Assembly (NCBI RefSeq): GCF_014642875.1
Contig: NZ_BMJC01000003.1
Location: forward strand, 868,001 to 932,000
Direction of reading: 5' to 3'
From: Puia dinghuensis
GTDB taxonomy: Bacteria; Bacteroidota; Bacteroidia; Chitinophagales; Chitinophagaceae
DNA length: 64,000 nt
Part shown: positions 54,752-63,119 of the stretch, piece by piece
Layout: each line of letters starts with the position of its first letter
Numbering within the stretch: position 1 is the first letter of the stretch
The notes under the pieces: model-generated
Told to the model about the DNA's origin: nothing
What the model saw: only the letters and a program-made list of their open reading frames with translations
The model's database searches: none
Made by a program: the position numbers and the translations under genes

Positions 54752-55417
54752 CTATGCAAATTTCCCCTTATGTTTCAGCACTTTAGCTTCCAGGTAAAAA
54801 ATGATCTCCTCGGCAATATTCTTTGCCTGGTCGCCAACGCGCTCAAGCTTCCGGATGATTGACAGCATCCACAGCGCCTGGGAGTAGTCCCCGGGATGAT
54901 CTTTCAGGTGGTTTTCCAGCACTTTATGGGTGGACCTGTTGACATTATCCAGGAATTCGTCCTTTTTAAAGACGCTGCGCGCCAGGATGGTATCTTCCTT
55001 TTCGAAGGCGTCCTGCGTATCCACGAGCATATTGACGGCCTCTTCGTACATGGGCAGAATGCGGGTGATCCTGAGCATATCTTCGGAGAAAGGAACGTCT
55101 GCTTCCATGACGTATTTGGCGATGCCTTCCGCGATGTCGCCGATGCGTTCGAGATTGCTGTTGATCTTCAATACGGCCAGCAGGAAACGCAGGTCGATGG
55201 CCACGGGGCAGAAGAGGGCGAAGATATTCTCGCAGTCGCGGTCGATCTTAAGTTCGCTGCCGTTGACCCTTTTCTCCTTCAAAACGACTTCGCGGGCAAG
55301 ATCTTTATCAAAAGTGAGGAAGGCCTGCCGCGCCTTGCTCAACTGCGAATTCACCAGGGTCCACATGTTGATGGCTTCCGCCTTCAGCATTTGTAATTCG
55401 GTTTCAATTTGTGCCAT
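54752..55417 (-). CDS. phoU: phosphate signalling protein PhoU
   Basis: A 221-residue all-helical protein made of two PhoU repeats, with LKINSNLERIGDIAEGIAKY and IIRKLERVGDQAKNIAEEI as the paired metal-site helices. PhoU links PstSCAB to the sensor kinase and restrains the Pho response. It is the last gene of the porin-pstSCAB-phoU operon, 33 bp after pstB. Confidence 0.96.
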   Translation of the reverse strand: MAQIETELQMLKAEAINMWTLVNSQLSKARQAFLTFDKDLAREVVLKEKRVNGSELKIDRDCENIFALFCPVAIDLRFLLAVLKINSNLERIGDIAEGIAKYVMEADVPFSEDMLRITRILPMYEEAVNMLVDTQDAFEKEDTILARSVFKKDEFLDNVNRSTHKVLENHLKDHPGDYSQALWMLSIIRKLERVGDQAKNIAEEIIFYLEAKVLKHKGKFA

Positions 55418-55450
55418 GACTTTAGATAAATGATAGATATATAAAGGTAA

Positions 55451-56209
55451 TCAACTAAAGCGACCCGTGATATAGTTCTGGGTGCGATTGTCTTTGGGGT
55501 TGGTGAACATGATCTTTGTTTCGTCGTATTCCACCAGTTCGCCCATATAGAAAAAGGCCGTCTTGTCGCTGACGCGGGCCGCCTGCTGCATGTTGTGGGT
55601 GACGATGACGAGGGTATAGTTCGCCTTCAGCTCGTGGAACAGCTCTTCCACCGTCGAGGTGGAGATGGGGTCCAGGGCGGAAGTCGGCTCGTCGAAGAGG
55701 ATCATCTCTGGCTCCATGGCCACGGTGCGGGCGATGCATAGCCGCTGTTGCTGGCCACCGGAGAGAAAGGAACCTTTTTTATTCAGTGAATCCTTTACTT
55801 CTTTCCACAAGGCAACCTTGGTGAGCGATCGCTCGACGATGCCGTCGCGTTCGCCCTTTGGCAGTTTGATACCATTGAGCTTATATCCGGCAATGACATT
55901 GTCATAGATGCTGAGGTTGGGAAAGGGATTGGGACGCTGGAACACCATACCGATCTTGAGGCGGACGAAGATGGGGTGCATCTGGTAAACGTCTTCGTCA
56001 TTGAGCTTCATTTCCCCGTTGGAGGTGGCGCCGGGGATCAGTTCGTGCATGCGGTTGATGCAGCGCAGATAGGTCGTTTTCCCACAGCCGGAAGGGCCCA
56101 TCACGGCAATGATGTGGTTGCGGGGGATATCGATATTAACATTCTTAACGACGTGATTGGTGCCAAACGAAGCGTTGAAGTTCCTGCTCTTTAGAATTGT
56201 ACTTTCCAT
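55451..56209 (-). CDS. pstB: phosphate ABC transporter ATPase
   Basis: A 252-residue ABC ATPase with Walker A GPSGCGKTTYL, signature LSGGQQQRLCIA and Walker B ILFDEPTSALDP, ending NYITGRFS. The start at ATG 56209 (MESTILKSRN) overlaps the pstA end by 19 bp; the longer frame to 56281 lies wholly in pstA. It is the motor of high-affinity phosphate uptake. Confidence 0.97.
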   Translation of the reverse strand: MESTILKSRNFNASFGTNHVVKNVNIDIPRNHIIAVMGPSGCGKTTYLRCINRMHELIPGATSNGEMKLNDEDVYQMHPIFVRLKIGMVFQRPNPFPNLSIYDNVIAGYKLNGIKLPKGERDGIVERSLTKVALWKEVKDSLNKKGSFLSGGQQQRLCIARTVAMEPEMILFDEPTSALDPISTSTVEELFHELKANYTLVIVTHNMQQAARVSDKTAFFYMGELVEYDETKIMFTNPKDNRTQNYITGRFS

Positions 56210-57063
56210 TTTCTTGTTATGACCTTGGTAAAGATGTTTAGGAATAAGACCCAGACCAGCAGGATCAGGGAAGCGCCCCACGCCAGATTAAGCCAGTCCT
56301 GGTAAGGGCTGGTGGCATAGTTGAAGATCAGCAACGGAAGGCTTTGCATGGGTTTGCCTATATTGACCGACAGATAGGGATTACCGAATGCGGTAAACAG
56401 CAGGGGGGCTGTTTCACCGGTGATGCGGGCGACAGAAAGCATGATGCCTGAGAGGATGCCGCTGATGCCCACCGGTATGATGACCTTGAACATGACCCGG
56501 TGGAAGGGCATGCCCAGCGCCAGCGCCGCTTCTCTCAGGGAATCCGGCAGGAGTTTGAGCGTCTCCTCCGTCGAGCGGACTATGATAGGTAACATCATGA
56601 TGGCCAGGGCCACGCTGCCGGACAAGGCGGAGAATCCGCCTCTATGATGGATAAACCCTATATCCCAGGGTCGCACCAGCCAGAAATAAGCGACGATGCC
56701 GATGACGATGGAGGGTACGCCCTGCAAAATATCAGTTGATAACCGGCACCAGTAAGCCAGGCGGCCCTTACGGTGCTCGCTGAGATAGACGCCGGCCAGG
56801 ATGCCGATGGGCACCGCGATGACCGCGGCGACGAGAATGATGATAATGCTTCCGACAAGCGCGTTGGCGATGCCGCCGCCGGATTCACCAACCGGTTTGG
56901 GTATATTCACCAGGAAGTGCCAGTTGATCTTGGTAATCCCCGCCCTGATGATATAAAAAAGAATAGCCAGCAGCGGGACGATACACGCGAAGGCCAGCAA
57001 ATACACGAGGCTCTGGAAGCCATAGCTCTTACCCAACCGGTATTTTACATATTTTCCATCCAT
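56191..57063 (-). CDS. pstA: phosphate ABC transporter permease PstA
   Basis: A 290-residue permease with six membrane helices and the cytoplasmic loop REAALALGMPFHRVMFKVIIP. It has PIIVRSTEETLKLLP, typical for PstA. It pairs with PstC to form the channel. The start is 3 bp after the pstC stop. Confidence 0.96.
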   Translation of the reverse strand: MDGKYVKYRLGKSYGFQSLVYLLAFACIVPLLAILFYIIRAGITKINWHFLVNIPKPVGESGGGIANALVGSIIIILVAAVIAVPIGILAGVYLSEHRKGRLAYWCRLSTDILQGVPSIVIGIVAYFWLVRPWDIGFIHHRGGFSALSGSVALAIMMLPIIVRSTEETLKLLPDSLREAALALGMPFHRVMFKVIIPVGISGILSGIMLSVARITGETAPLLFTAFGNPYLSVNIGKPMQSLPLLIFNYATSPYQDWLNLAWGASLILLVWVLFLNIFTKVITRKWKVQF

Positions 57064-57066
57064 ACA

Positions 57067-58053
57067 TTAATCGTTGGTGAAGCGGTCGATAATTTTCTTT
57101 CCTATGAGGTTGATCACCACGGTGACCAGGAAGAGTACCAGGCCGAGTTCGATGAGCGCCGACAGATATACCGGTTTGTCCGCCTCCGTAAATTCGTTGG
57201 CGATGACGCTGGCCATGGTATTACCCGGGGCAAAAATGTTTTTGGGGATGAGGCTGGTGTTGCCGATGACCATGGTGACGGCCATCGTCTCGCCCAGGGC
57301 GCGGCCCAGGGAAAGGAGGATGCCTGCGAATAGCCCCGACTTGGTGTAGGGCAGAACAACTGTGCGGATCACTTCCCAGCGGGTGGCGCCAAGGGCATAG
57401 GCCGCTTCTTTCAAATGGGAGGGGACGAGGCTGATCATGCTACGGCCAAGGGAGGCGGCGTAGGGAATGATCATCACTGCGAGGATGAGCGATGAGCTGA
57501 AAATACCGACACCAACCGGTTCGACCCCGATGGCTGACTCGAACTTACGCACATAGGGCACCAATACTTCCAGGGCCCAGAAACCGTAAATAACCGACGG
57601 AACGGCGGCAATGAGCTCAACCGCATTCTTCAGGAAATCCGGGAGCCAGCCTTTGGGATGATATTCCCCCAAAAAGATGGCCACCGAAACGGAGAACGGG
57701 ACAGAGATGATGAGTGCCAGGAAGGACGTAAGCAGGGTCCCAAGCAGGAAGGGCCAGGCGCCGTAAATGTCCTGAACAGGATCCCATACCTTGCTCCACA
57801 GATATTTGGGCCCCAGGGTCGAGATCGACAGCCTGGACTGCCAGGCAAGGGTCAACATGATGCCCAGCACCAGGATGACCATTATCAACCCCATGATCGT
57901 GAGAGTATGTCTAAAAACATTTTCCGTGCGAATCTGCCGGAAAGACCGCTTCGTCCGCTTTTTTGCTTTTAAGATCGCTTCGGGCGAAGAATTAATTACC
58001 CGCAGCGGTATATCGCTGCGGGTAATCATTCCATTGTCTACAGATGTATCCAT
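57067..58053 (-). CDS. pstC: phosphate ABC transporter permease PstC
   Basis: A 328-residue permease with a ~45-residue cytoplasmic N-terminus and six helices, including the EAA loop KEAAYALGATRWEVIRTVVLP and GRALGETMAVTMVIGN, which are PstC hallmarks. Part of the pst operon, between pstS and pstA. Confidence 0.96.
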   Translation of the reverse strand: MDTSVDNGMITRSDIPLRVINSSPEAILKAKKRTKRSFRQIRTENVFRHTLTIMGLIMVILVLGIMLTLAWQSRLSISTLGPKYLWSKVWDPVQDIYGAWPFLLGTLLTSFLALIISVPFSVSVAIFLGEYHPKGWLPDFLKNAVELIAAVPSVIYGFWALEVLVPYVRKFESAIGVEPVGVGIFSSSLILAVMIIPYAASLGRSMISLVPSHLKEAAYALGATRWEVIRTVVLPYTKSGLFAGILLSLGRALGETMAVTMVIGNTSLIPKNIFAPGNTMASVIANEFTEADKPVYLSALIELGLVLFLVTVVINLIGKKIIDRFTND

Positions 58054-58083
58054 AAATTCAATTCAATTCCCAATTGTTCTACA

Positions 58084-59199
58084 CTACTGTAAGATCGGCT
58101 TGCCATCATAGGTGATGGACTTCAGCACTGCATCTCCGGCGCTGACAGCAGCAGGAGAAAGCGGAGCATAAGTGAGCGCGCTGCTGAATTGCTGACCGTC
58201 GTGGATCATCCACTGGAGCAGCTTTACGAGTTTGGTAGCGCGGTCAAGCGAACGATCGGCATATTTCTGGTCTTTGTAGAGGAGCACCCAGGAGAAGCTG
58301 GAGATGGGGTAGCCATCGGCTGCTTCCGTGTTGGTCAGGGAAACCTTTGTATCGGCAGGGATCTGGATGTTAGCGGCTGCGGTTACGCTGGCGATGCTGG
58401 GGGTGATAAAGTTACCCGCCTTGTTCTGCACCTTGGCGTAAGGCATGTTGTTCTGAACCGCGTAGGCCAATTCTATATAACCAATAGCACCGGGAGTTTG
58501 TTTGATCAAGCCGGCAACACCTTCGTTACCCTTGCCACCGAGACCGATGGGCCAATTGATGGAAGAGCCTTTGCCAGGCGATTTGCTCCAATCTTCGCTG
58601 ACCTTGGAAAGGTAAGTGGTGAAGATATTGGTAGTACCGCTGCCATCGCTGCGGTGAGCGATAACGATGGGCGTAGCAGGCAGCTTGGCGCTCTTGTTAA
58701 CGGCAGCGATCTTCGGGTCGTTCCATTTCGTGATCTTACCCAGGAAGATATCAGCCAGTACAGCGGGGGTCAGCAGCAGGGTGTCCTTTACTTCGGACAG
58801 GTTGTAGCTGAGCACCACTGCACCTTCCGTAACAGGGATGTGTACAACCGGAGCGCTGACAGCGGAATCCTGCTTGCTATTCATCGGGGCGTCGGAAGCG
58901 CCGAAGTCGACCGTCTTGGCAGTGAGCTGCGAGATACCCGCGCCGGAACCAACGGACTGATAGTTGATCTTCAGGTTGCCCGTCTTGCTGTACTCCGAGA
59001 ATTGCTTGGAGAACAAGGGGTTATCGAAAGAACTTCCCGCACCGAGAAGGGTGTTGTCGTCGCTGGAGGCACTAGCCGTGCTGTCCTTGCCGCTGGTGCT
59101 GCCGCCATCGCCGCCGCAGGATACCAGGCTGATGCTGAAGAGGGCGAAAAAGGCGCCGGCGACCAGGGAACGCTTGATTTTAAAGGAATGTAATTTCAT
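58084..59199 (-). CDS. pstS: phosphate-binding lipoprotein PstS
   Basis: A 371-residue lipoprotein with lipobox SLVSCGG (Cys28) and a Ser/Thr/Gly-rich linker. Phosphate-binding loops are seen in LLGAGSSFDNPLFSK, VDFGASDAPM and AHRSDGSGTTNIFT. It binds phosphate in the periplasm for PstCAB. Encoded 26 bp downstream of the porin gene. Confidence 0.96.
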   Translation of the reverse strand: MKLHSFKIKRSLVAGAFFALFSISLVSCGGDGGSTSGKDSTASASSDDNTLLGAGSSFDNPLFSKQFSEYSKTGNLKINYQSVGSGAGISQLTAKTVDFGASDAPMNSKQDSAVSAPVVHIPVTEGAVVLSYNLSEVKDTLLLTPAVLADIFLGKITKWNDPKIAAVNKSAKLPATPIVIAHRSDGSGTTNIFTTYLSKVSEDWSKSPGKGSSINWPIGLGGKGNEGVAGLIKQTPGAIGYIELAYAVQNNMPYAKVQNKAGNFITPSIASVTAAANIQIPADTKVSLTNTEAADGYPISSFSWVLLYKDQKYADRSLDRATKLVKLLQWMIHDGQQFSSALTYAPLSPAAVSAGDAVLKSITYDGKPILQ

Positions 59200-59225
59200 G
59201 GTTATATATCTTATGGAAGTTGAGA

Positions 59226-60554
59226 TTACAACTGGGTATAGTTATTCTTGTAGTTCTTGCCGAATACAAAGAAGAAGGTAAGCCTGAAGACAACGTCTTG
59301 ATCAGCCGATGTACCGGCGGCCTGCTGAGAGGAATAATGCACCAGCCAAACGTTCGGTTCGAAATGGATGTCTTTATAAGGCATGAAGTCCAGACCTGCC
59401 GTAAAGAACGTTTCCTTTGCGGTGTTATCGGTGGTGGCGGTAGCCGTGGTGGGGGCGCCGGTGCTCGGGCTGTAGGTCATGTGGTAGCCAGTCGACAAAT
59501 AACCACTGGGAGAGTTGAGGCCACCATAAGTCGTATACTTGGTGTTGTCTATGTTCGTATTGGGGTTATAGAGATCGACCCGGGCAAACCAGCGGAGCTT
59601 GTTGGTGACGATATCGCCATGGGCGAAGAAGGCCAACCCTGTTGAATTGGTGGCAATGGTATCTGCGCCGCCGCCGATCTTGCTGGCCTTGGTATCAGCT
59701 GCCATATTGTTGATAAAGCCTTCAACACCAATCGTGATGGGTTGCGAGCTCCAGGCTGCGAAGGCCTTGAACATCTGCCGGTCGTGATGCCAGCCGGGCT
59801 GCCAGTTGAGTCTTTGATAGTCGGTGTAGAGATCGATGATGAGGTGCTTGTTGGCGAACATGCCCCAGATATCACCATACCACCATTTGAAGCTGTTGGT
59901 GGCCGGTTTGTCGCTGGTGCCGTTAGCCATCAATACATTGTAACCAAAGTTCTTTGTGGCGGGGTCGAATACGCCATTCAAACCGATGCCGAGATCGTAG
60001 GACGGGGTCCTGCGGATATCGGAAACGGTGCGCTCGATGGAACGGTAGTTCCAAACTTTTTCTGTCAGCATGGCGAAGGAAGGAGTAAACTGCTCACCCA
60101 CGACGAGGTCCGTTCCTTTCCAGATGTTTTTCACCTTAACGTTCATCAGTTTGATAAAGAAGGTTTCTTTACCATTGCCCAGCAGATCGCCGCTGTTGCC
60201 GGTTGTAGTCGTACCGGGCGGGTTACCTGCGGGGAAGTTGTCCTCAGCGGCCAACAGTAATTCCGCGGAGAATTTCTTGTTGAAATTGTAATCATACCCG
60301 AGATAGATCCGGCGGAAAGCTAATTGATTTCTGCTTTGCGGAATACCGGTGTACTGGTTGGTACCGCCACGGTTGAGGGAATCACTGTGCGATTTATAAT
60401 AATAATCGCCAAATGTATACCCCCACAGACGCCCAGCCTTGGGAGTTCCCGCGCTGAAAGCGGAATCATTGTTGACAAATACCTGGGCCTGGGAGGCGAT
60501 GGTTAAAAAGAAGAAGACAACGATAAATAAGAGTTGTTTTGCGTTTCGTTTCAT
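59226..60554 (-). CDS. outer-membrane porin of the pst operon (OprO/OprP-like)
   Basis: A 442-residue protein with a signal peptide (LLFIVVFFFLTIASQAQ), many amphipathic strands and a final aromatic-rich strand (FRLTFFFVFGKNYKNNYTQL). It has no plug domain, so it is a porin, and the pst context suggests phosphate selectivity as for OprP. First gene of the operon, behind a four-unit Pho-type array. A phosphate channel is inferred from context. Confidence 0.87.
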   Translation of the reverse strand: MKRNAKQLLFIVVFFFLTIASQAQVFVNNDSAFSAGTPKAGRLWGYTFGDYYYKSHSDSLNRGGTNQYTGIPQSRNQLAFRRIYLGYDYNFNKKFSAELLLAAEDNFPAGNPPGTTTTGNSGDLLGNGKETFFIKLMNVKVKNIWKGTDLVVGEQFTPSFAMLTEKVWNYRSIERTVSDIRRTPSYDLGIGLNGVFDPATKNFGYNVLMANGTSDKPATNSFKWWYGDIWGMFANKHLIIDLYTDYQRLNWQPGWHHDRQMFKAFAAWSSQPITIGVEGFINNMAADTKASKIGGGADTIATNSTGLAFFAHGDIVTNKLRWFARVDLYNPNTNIDNTKYTTYGGLNSPSGYLSTGYHMTYSPSTGAPTTATATTDNTAKETFFTAGLDFMPYKDIHFEPNVWLVHYSSQQAAGTSADQDVVFRLTFFFVFGKNYKNNYTQL

Positions 60555-60615
60555 AAAAGTCTTGGTTCGTTAAGTATTGTTATGGCGTAGTAATTGGCAC
60601 CATTAGAACTCGCTG

Positions 60616-60671
60616 CAAAACAATGCTTAAGCGATGACCCGAATGTTACGGGAATGTTACCTTAATGTTAA
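60616..60671 (-). promoter_or_regulatory. putative Pho box and -7 element of the porin-pst-phoU operon
   Basis: On the minus strand four consecutive 11-bp units read TTAACAttaag (60661-60671), GTAACAttccc (60650-60660), GTAACAttcgg (60639-60649) and GTCATCgctta (60628-60638). Nine nt after the last 6-mer comes TTGTTTTG (60616-60623; one mismatch to TAnnTTTG). This is the clearest site, placed before the one operon whose phosphate control is near-universal. Confidence 0.7.
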
Positions 60672-60892
60672 CACTTTACAAAAAGCAATAAGGTCTACAA
60701 AAAAATGTCGTTTTGAAGGTTGTTTGTAAAGGGGTTACGAAGATAAATAAAATGTAATTCAAATTCTGAACGCATTTTTTTGCGAAGGGTTGGCTGGGGA
60801 TCGAGGTGGCAATATTAAGAAATTATTACCAAACGGGATTCTTAGGGTAGCCGCTGACTTAAGGGCTAACTTGTCAGTCATTTTTTCATTTT
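60672..60892. other. gene-free divergent promoter region between porin and DUF47 genes
   Basis: The 338-bp gap 60555-60892 holds the Pho-type array at its left end. The rest is AT-rich with no gene. A second minus-strand -7-like TATCTTCG lies at 60738-60745. No clear repeat array was found before the DUF47-pit genes on the plus strand. Confidence 0.5.
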
Positions 60893-61543
60893 ATGAAGGG
60901 TTTCAACGCATTTGTTCAATTATTTCTACCCAAGGATAAGGTCTTTTACTCCCTTTTCGAGGAAGTGGCGGATAGTGTGGCAAAAATGGGGTCATTATTA
61001 AAGGAGGTGGTCGGCGAGCCGGATTTTGACAAGCGGGCAGCCCTTATTTCCCAGTTGGAAACGCAGGAACACGTGAACGATGACCTCACCCACCGCATCT
61101 TTACAGAATTGGGCCGTAATTTCATCACTCCTTTTGACCGGGAAGATATTCACTATTTAGCCAGCAGTCTCGACGACATCTGCGACTATATATATGCCGC
61201 GGCGAAGAAGATAAATTTTTACAAGGTGAACCCCAATGACCCGGGTATCCAGAAGATGGCCGATCTTATCGAACAGGGGTCCCGGCAGATCCGCAGCGCG
61301 GTGAAAGAGTTGCGGAATATGCGGGATATGCGGACCATTACGGATGCGCTGGTGCGGGTGAACAGTATCGAGAACCAGGCGGATGACATTTTCGACATGA
61401 GCATCGAGCGGCTGTTTGAAACAGAGCCCGATGCAAAAGAGGTGATAAAAAAGCGAGACATTTACCAGGTGATGGAGATCGTAACCGACAAATGCGAGGA
61501 TGCGACCAATGTGATCGAATCTATTATTATTAAATACGCCTGA
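60893..61543 (+). CDS. DUF47 (PhoU-like) partner of Pit transporter
   Basis: A 216-residue helical protein of the DUF47 family, a PhoU relative, with YLASSLDDICDYIYAAAKK and VNSIENQADDIFDMSIERL. Such proteins are encoded next to pit genes and regulate the transporter. The pit gene follows after 36 bp. Confidence 0.93.
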   Translation: MKGFNAFVQLFLPKDKVFYSLFEEVADSVAKMGSLLKEVVGEPDFDKRAALISQLETQEHVNDDLTHRIFTELGRNFITPFDREDIHYLASSLDDICDYIYAAAKKINFYKVNPNDPGIQKMADLIEQGSRQIRSAVKELRNMRDMRTITDALVRVNSIENQADDIFDMSIERLFETEPDAKEVIKKRDIYQVMEIVTDKCEDATNVIESIIIKYA

Positions 61544-61579
61544 CCCAAGGCGGAAGCCGTCCCTGGAAGCCCATAACCC

Positions 61580-62596
61580 ATGATCCTTCTCTTTACTATC
61601 ATCGCCCTTGCTCTGATTTTCGACTATATCAATGGTTTTCATGATGCCGCACTCTCGATTGCCACCATTGTTTCGACGAAGGTGCTGACGCCCTTCCAGG
61701 CGGTGTTATGGGCGGCGATCTTCAATTTTGCAGCCTATTTCCTTTTTTCAAATTTTATCGGGGAGTACAAGATCGCGGGGACGGTTGCGCATTTTGTCAA
61801 CCGCGACTTTATTACGCTGCCGGTGATCCTCTCGGGGCTGATCGCCGCCATCACCTGGAATCTCTTCACCTGGTGGTTTGGTATTCCCTCCAGCTCTTCT
61901 CATACTCTCCTTGGTGGATTTGTAGGAGCGGCCCTGGCGCATGCGGGGGGATGGGCCGTTCATGGTGAGCATGTGATCGACTATGGCAGCGTCATCCCGA
62001 CCTTCCTTTTTATCGTGTTTGCGCCGCTGATCGGGATGTTTGTTGCGCTTGTCATCACCATCCTGGTGATCAATCTTTTCCAGCGGAGTAATCCCTATAA
62101 GGCGGATGGCTGGTTCAGGCGGATGCAGCTGGTCTCTTCGGCGCTGCTCAGCCTCGGGCATGGCGGCAACGACGCACAAAAAGTGCTGGGGATCATTGCG
62201 GCGGCGATGGCAGCCCATGGCGATGTGGACAACATAAAACATATCCCTGACTGGGTGCCGGTGGCCTGTTTTTCGGTGATCGCCCTTGGCACAATGAGCG
62301 GGGGCTGGCGCATCGCAAAGACCATGGGCAAGAGGATCACCAAGACGAGTCCGATGGAAGGGGTCTGTGCCGAACTGGCGGGTGCTACCACCCTGGCGCT
62401 GACCCAATACTTAGGTATCCCGGTGAGCACGACGCATACGATCACCGGATCTATCGTCGGTGTCGGGGCGACGAAGCGGATGTCGGCCGTCCGCTGGGGA
62501 GTGACCATCAATCTCATCTGGGCCTGGGTGCTCACCATCCCCGTCAGCGCCCTGCTGGCCGCCCTGGTCTACTGGATCGTGCGACTCTTCCTCTGA
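61580..62596 (+). CDS. low-affinity inorganic phosphate transporter, Pit family
   Basis: A 338-residue membrane protein with ten or more helices and the twin Pit signatures YINGFHDAALSIATIVST and LGHGGNDAQKVLGIIAA, plus GIPVSTTHTITGSIVG. It carries metal-phosphate by proton symport when phosphate is ample. Coupled to the DUF47 gene. With pst on the other side of the gap, high- and low-affinity systems lie back to back. Confidence 0.94.
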   Translation: MILLFTIIALALIFDYINGFHDAALSIATIVSTKVLTPFQAVLWAAIFNFAAYFLFSNFIGEYKIAGTVAHFVNRDFITLPVILSGLIAAITWNLFTWWFGIPSSSSHTLLGGFVGAALAHAGGWAVHGEHVIDYGSVIPTFLFIVFAPLIGMFVALVITILVINLFQRSNPYKADGWFRRMQLVSSALLSLGHGGNDAQKVLGIIAAAMAAHGDVDNIKHIPDWVPVACFSVIALGTMSGGWRIAKTMGKRITKTSPMEGVCAELAGATTLALTQYLGIPVSTTHTITGSIVGVGATKRMSAVRWGVTINLIWAWVLTIPVSALLAALVYWIVRLFL

Positions 62597-62673
62597 GAGC
62601 GGCAGCTCCCATGAGGCCCGGAATTTTATCCATTCTTTAATGCAGGGAGGCGGGCAAACCCGGATTTTAGTAG

Positions 62674-62681
62674 TAGATTCG
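62674..62681 (+). promoter_or_regulatory. -7 element before the small exported protein gene
   Basis: TAGATTCG differs from TAnnTTTG at one position and lies 10 nt before the ATG at 62692. Confidence 0.4.
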
Positions 62682-62691
62682 CACCTGCCTT

Positions 62692-63075
62692 ATGTTACGG
62701 CGATTACATAAAATGCTGTTTTACACGACTATCTTAATCGTGTACGGCATTTTCTTTTCCGTGGAGTCCTTTTATAATTTCGAGGGACACTCCGATGCCA
62801 GGACTATTCTTGCTCATTCCCTCTTATCCCAGCAGCCCGCCGCCAGCCGGCAGGCAATGGCGGTGAGAACTTCGCCGCAGCCTTATCCTTTCTCTCATAA
62901 TCTACGGCTTAACAAAAGATATCACGAAGAGAACTTTCCACCCTGTCCGGTATATCAGGTAGCTGCGCCGGTGTGTTATATCACGCCGCGAGCGCTTGGC
63001 AGTGATGTAGTCGCCCGGCTGCCTTTTATTACCCGCTTTCATTTCCAGCTTCGAGGCCCGCCCTTTGCCATTTGA
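62692..63075 (+). CDS. small exported or membrane-anchored protein upstream of TolC
   Basis: A 127-residue protein with one hydrophobic segment near the N-terminus (MLFYTTILIVYGIFFSVE; the internal Met8 may be the true start). The rest is polar, with HNLRLNKRYHEENFPPCPVY and two or three cysteines. Similar short proteins precede TolC-type efflux genes in this lineage. It starts a probable operon with tolC, 44 bp upstream. Function unknown. Confidence 0.6.
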   Translation: MLRRLHKMLFYTTILIVYGIFFSVESFYNFEGHSDARTILAHSLLSQQPAASRQAMAVRTSPQPYPFSHNLRLNKRYHEENFPPCPVYQVAAPVCYITPRALGSDVVARLPFITRFHFQLRGPPFAI

Positions 63076-63119
63076 TCTTTCAATCACTATCTTTTTTCAC
63101 TTATAATTCATTGTAACGT

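Noticed and set aside
60893-62596. Pho-type control of the DUF47-pit genes
   Set aside because: Only a loose TTAAGA/TTACCA pair is found upstream on the plus strand, with no placed -7 element. Low-affinity Pit systems are usually not induced by starvation.
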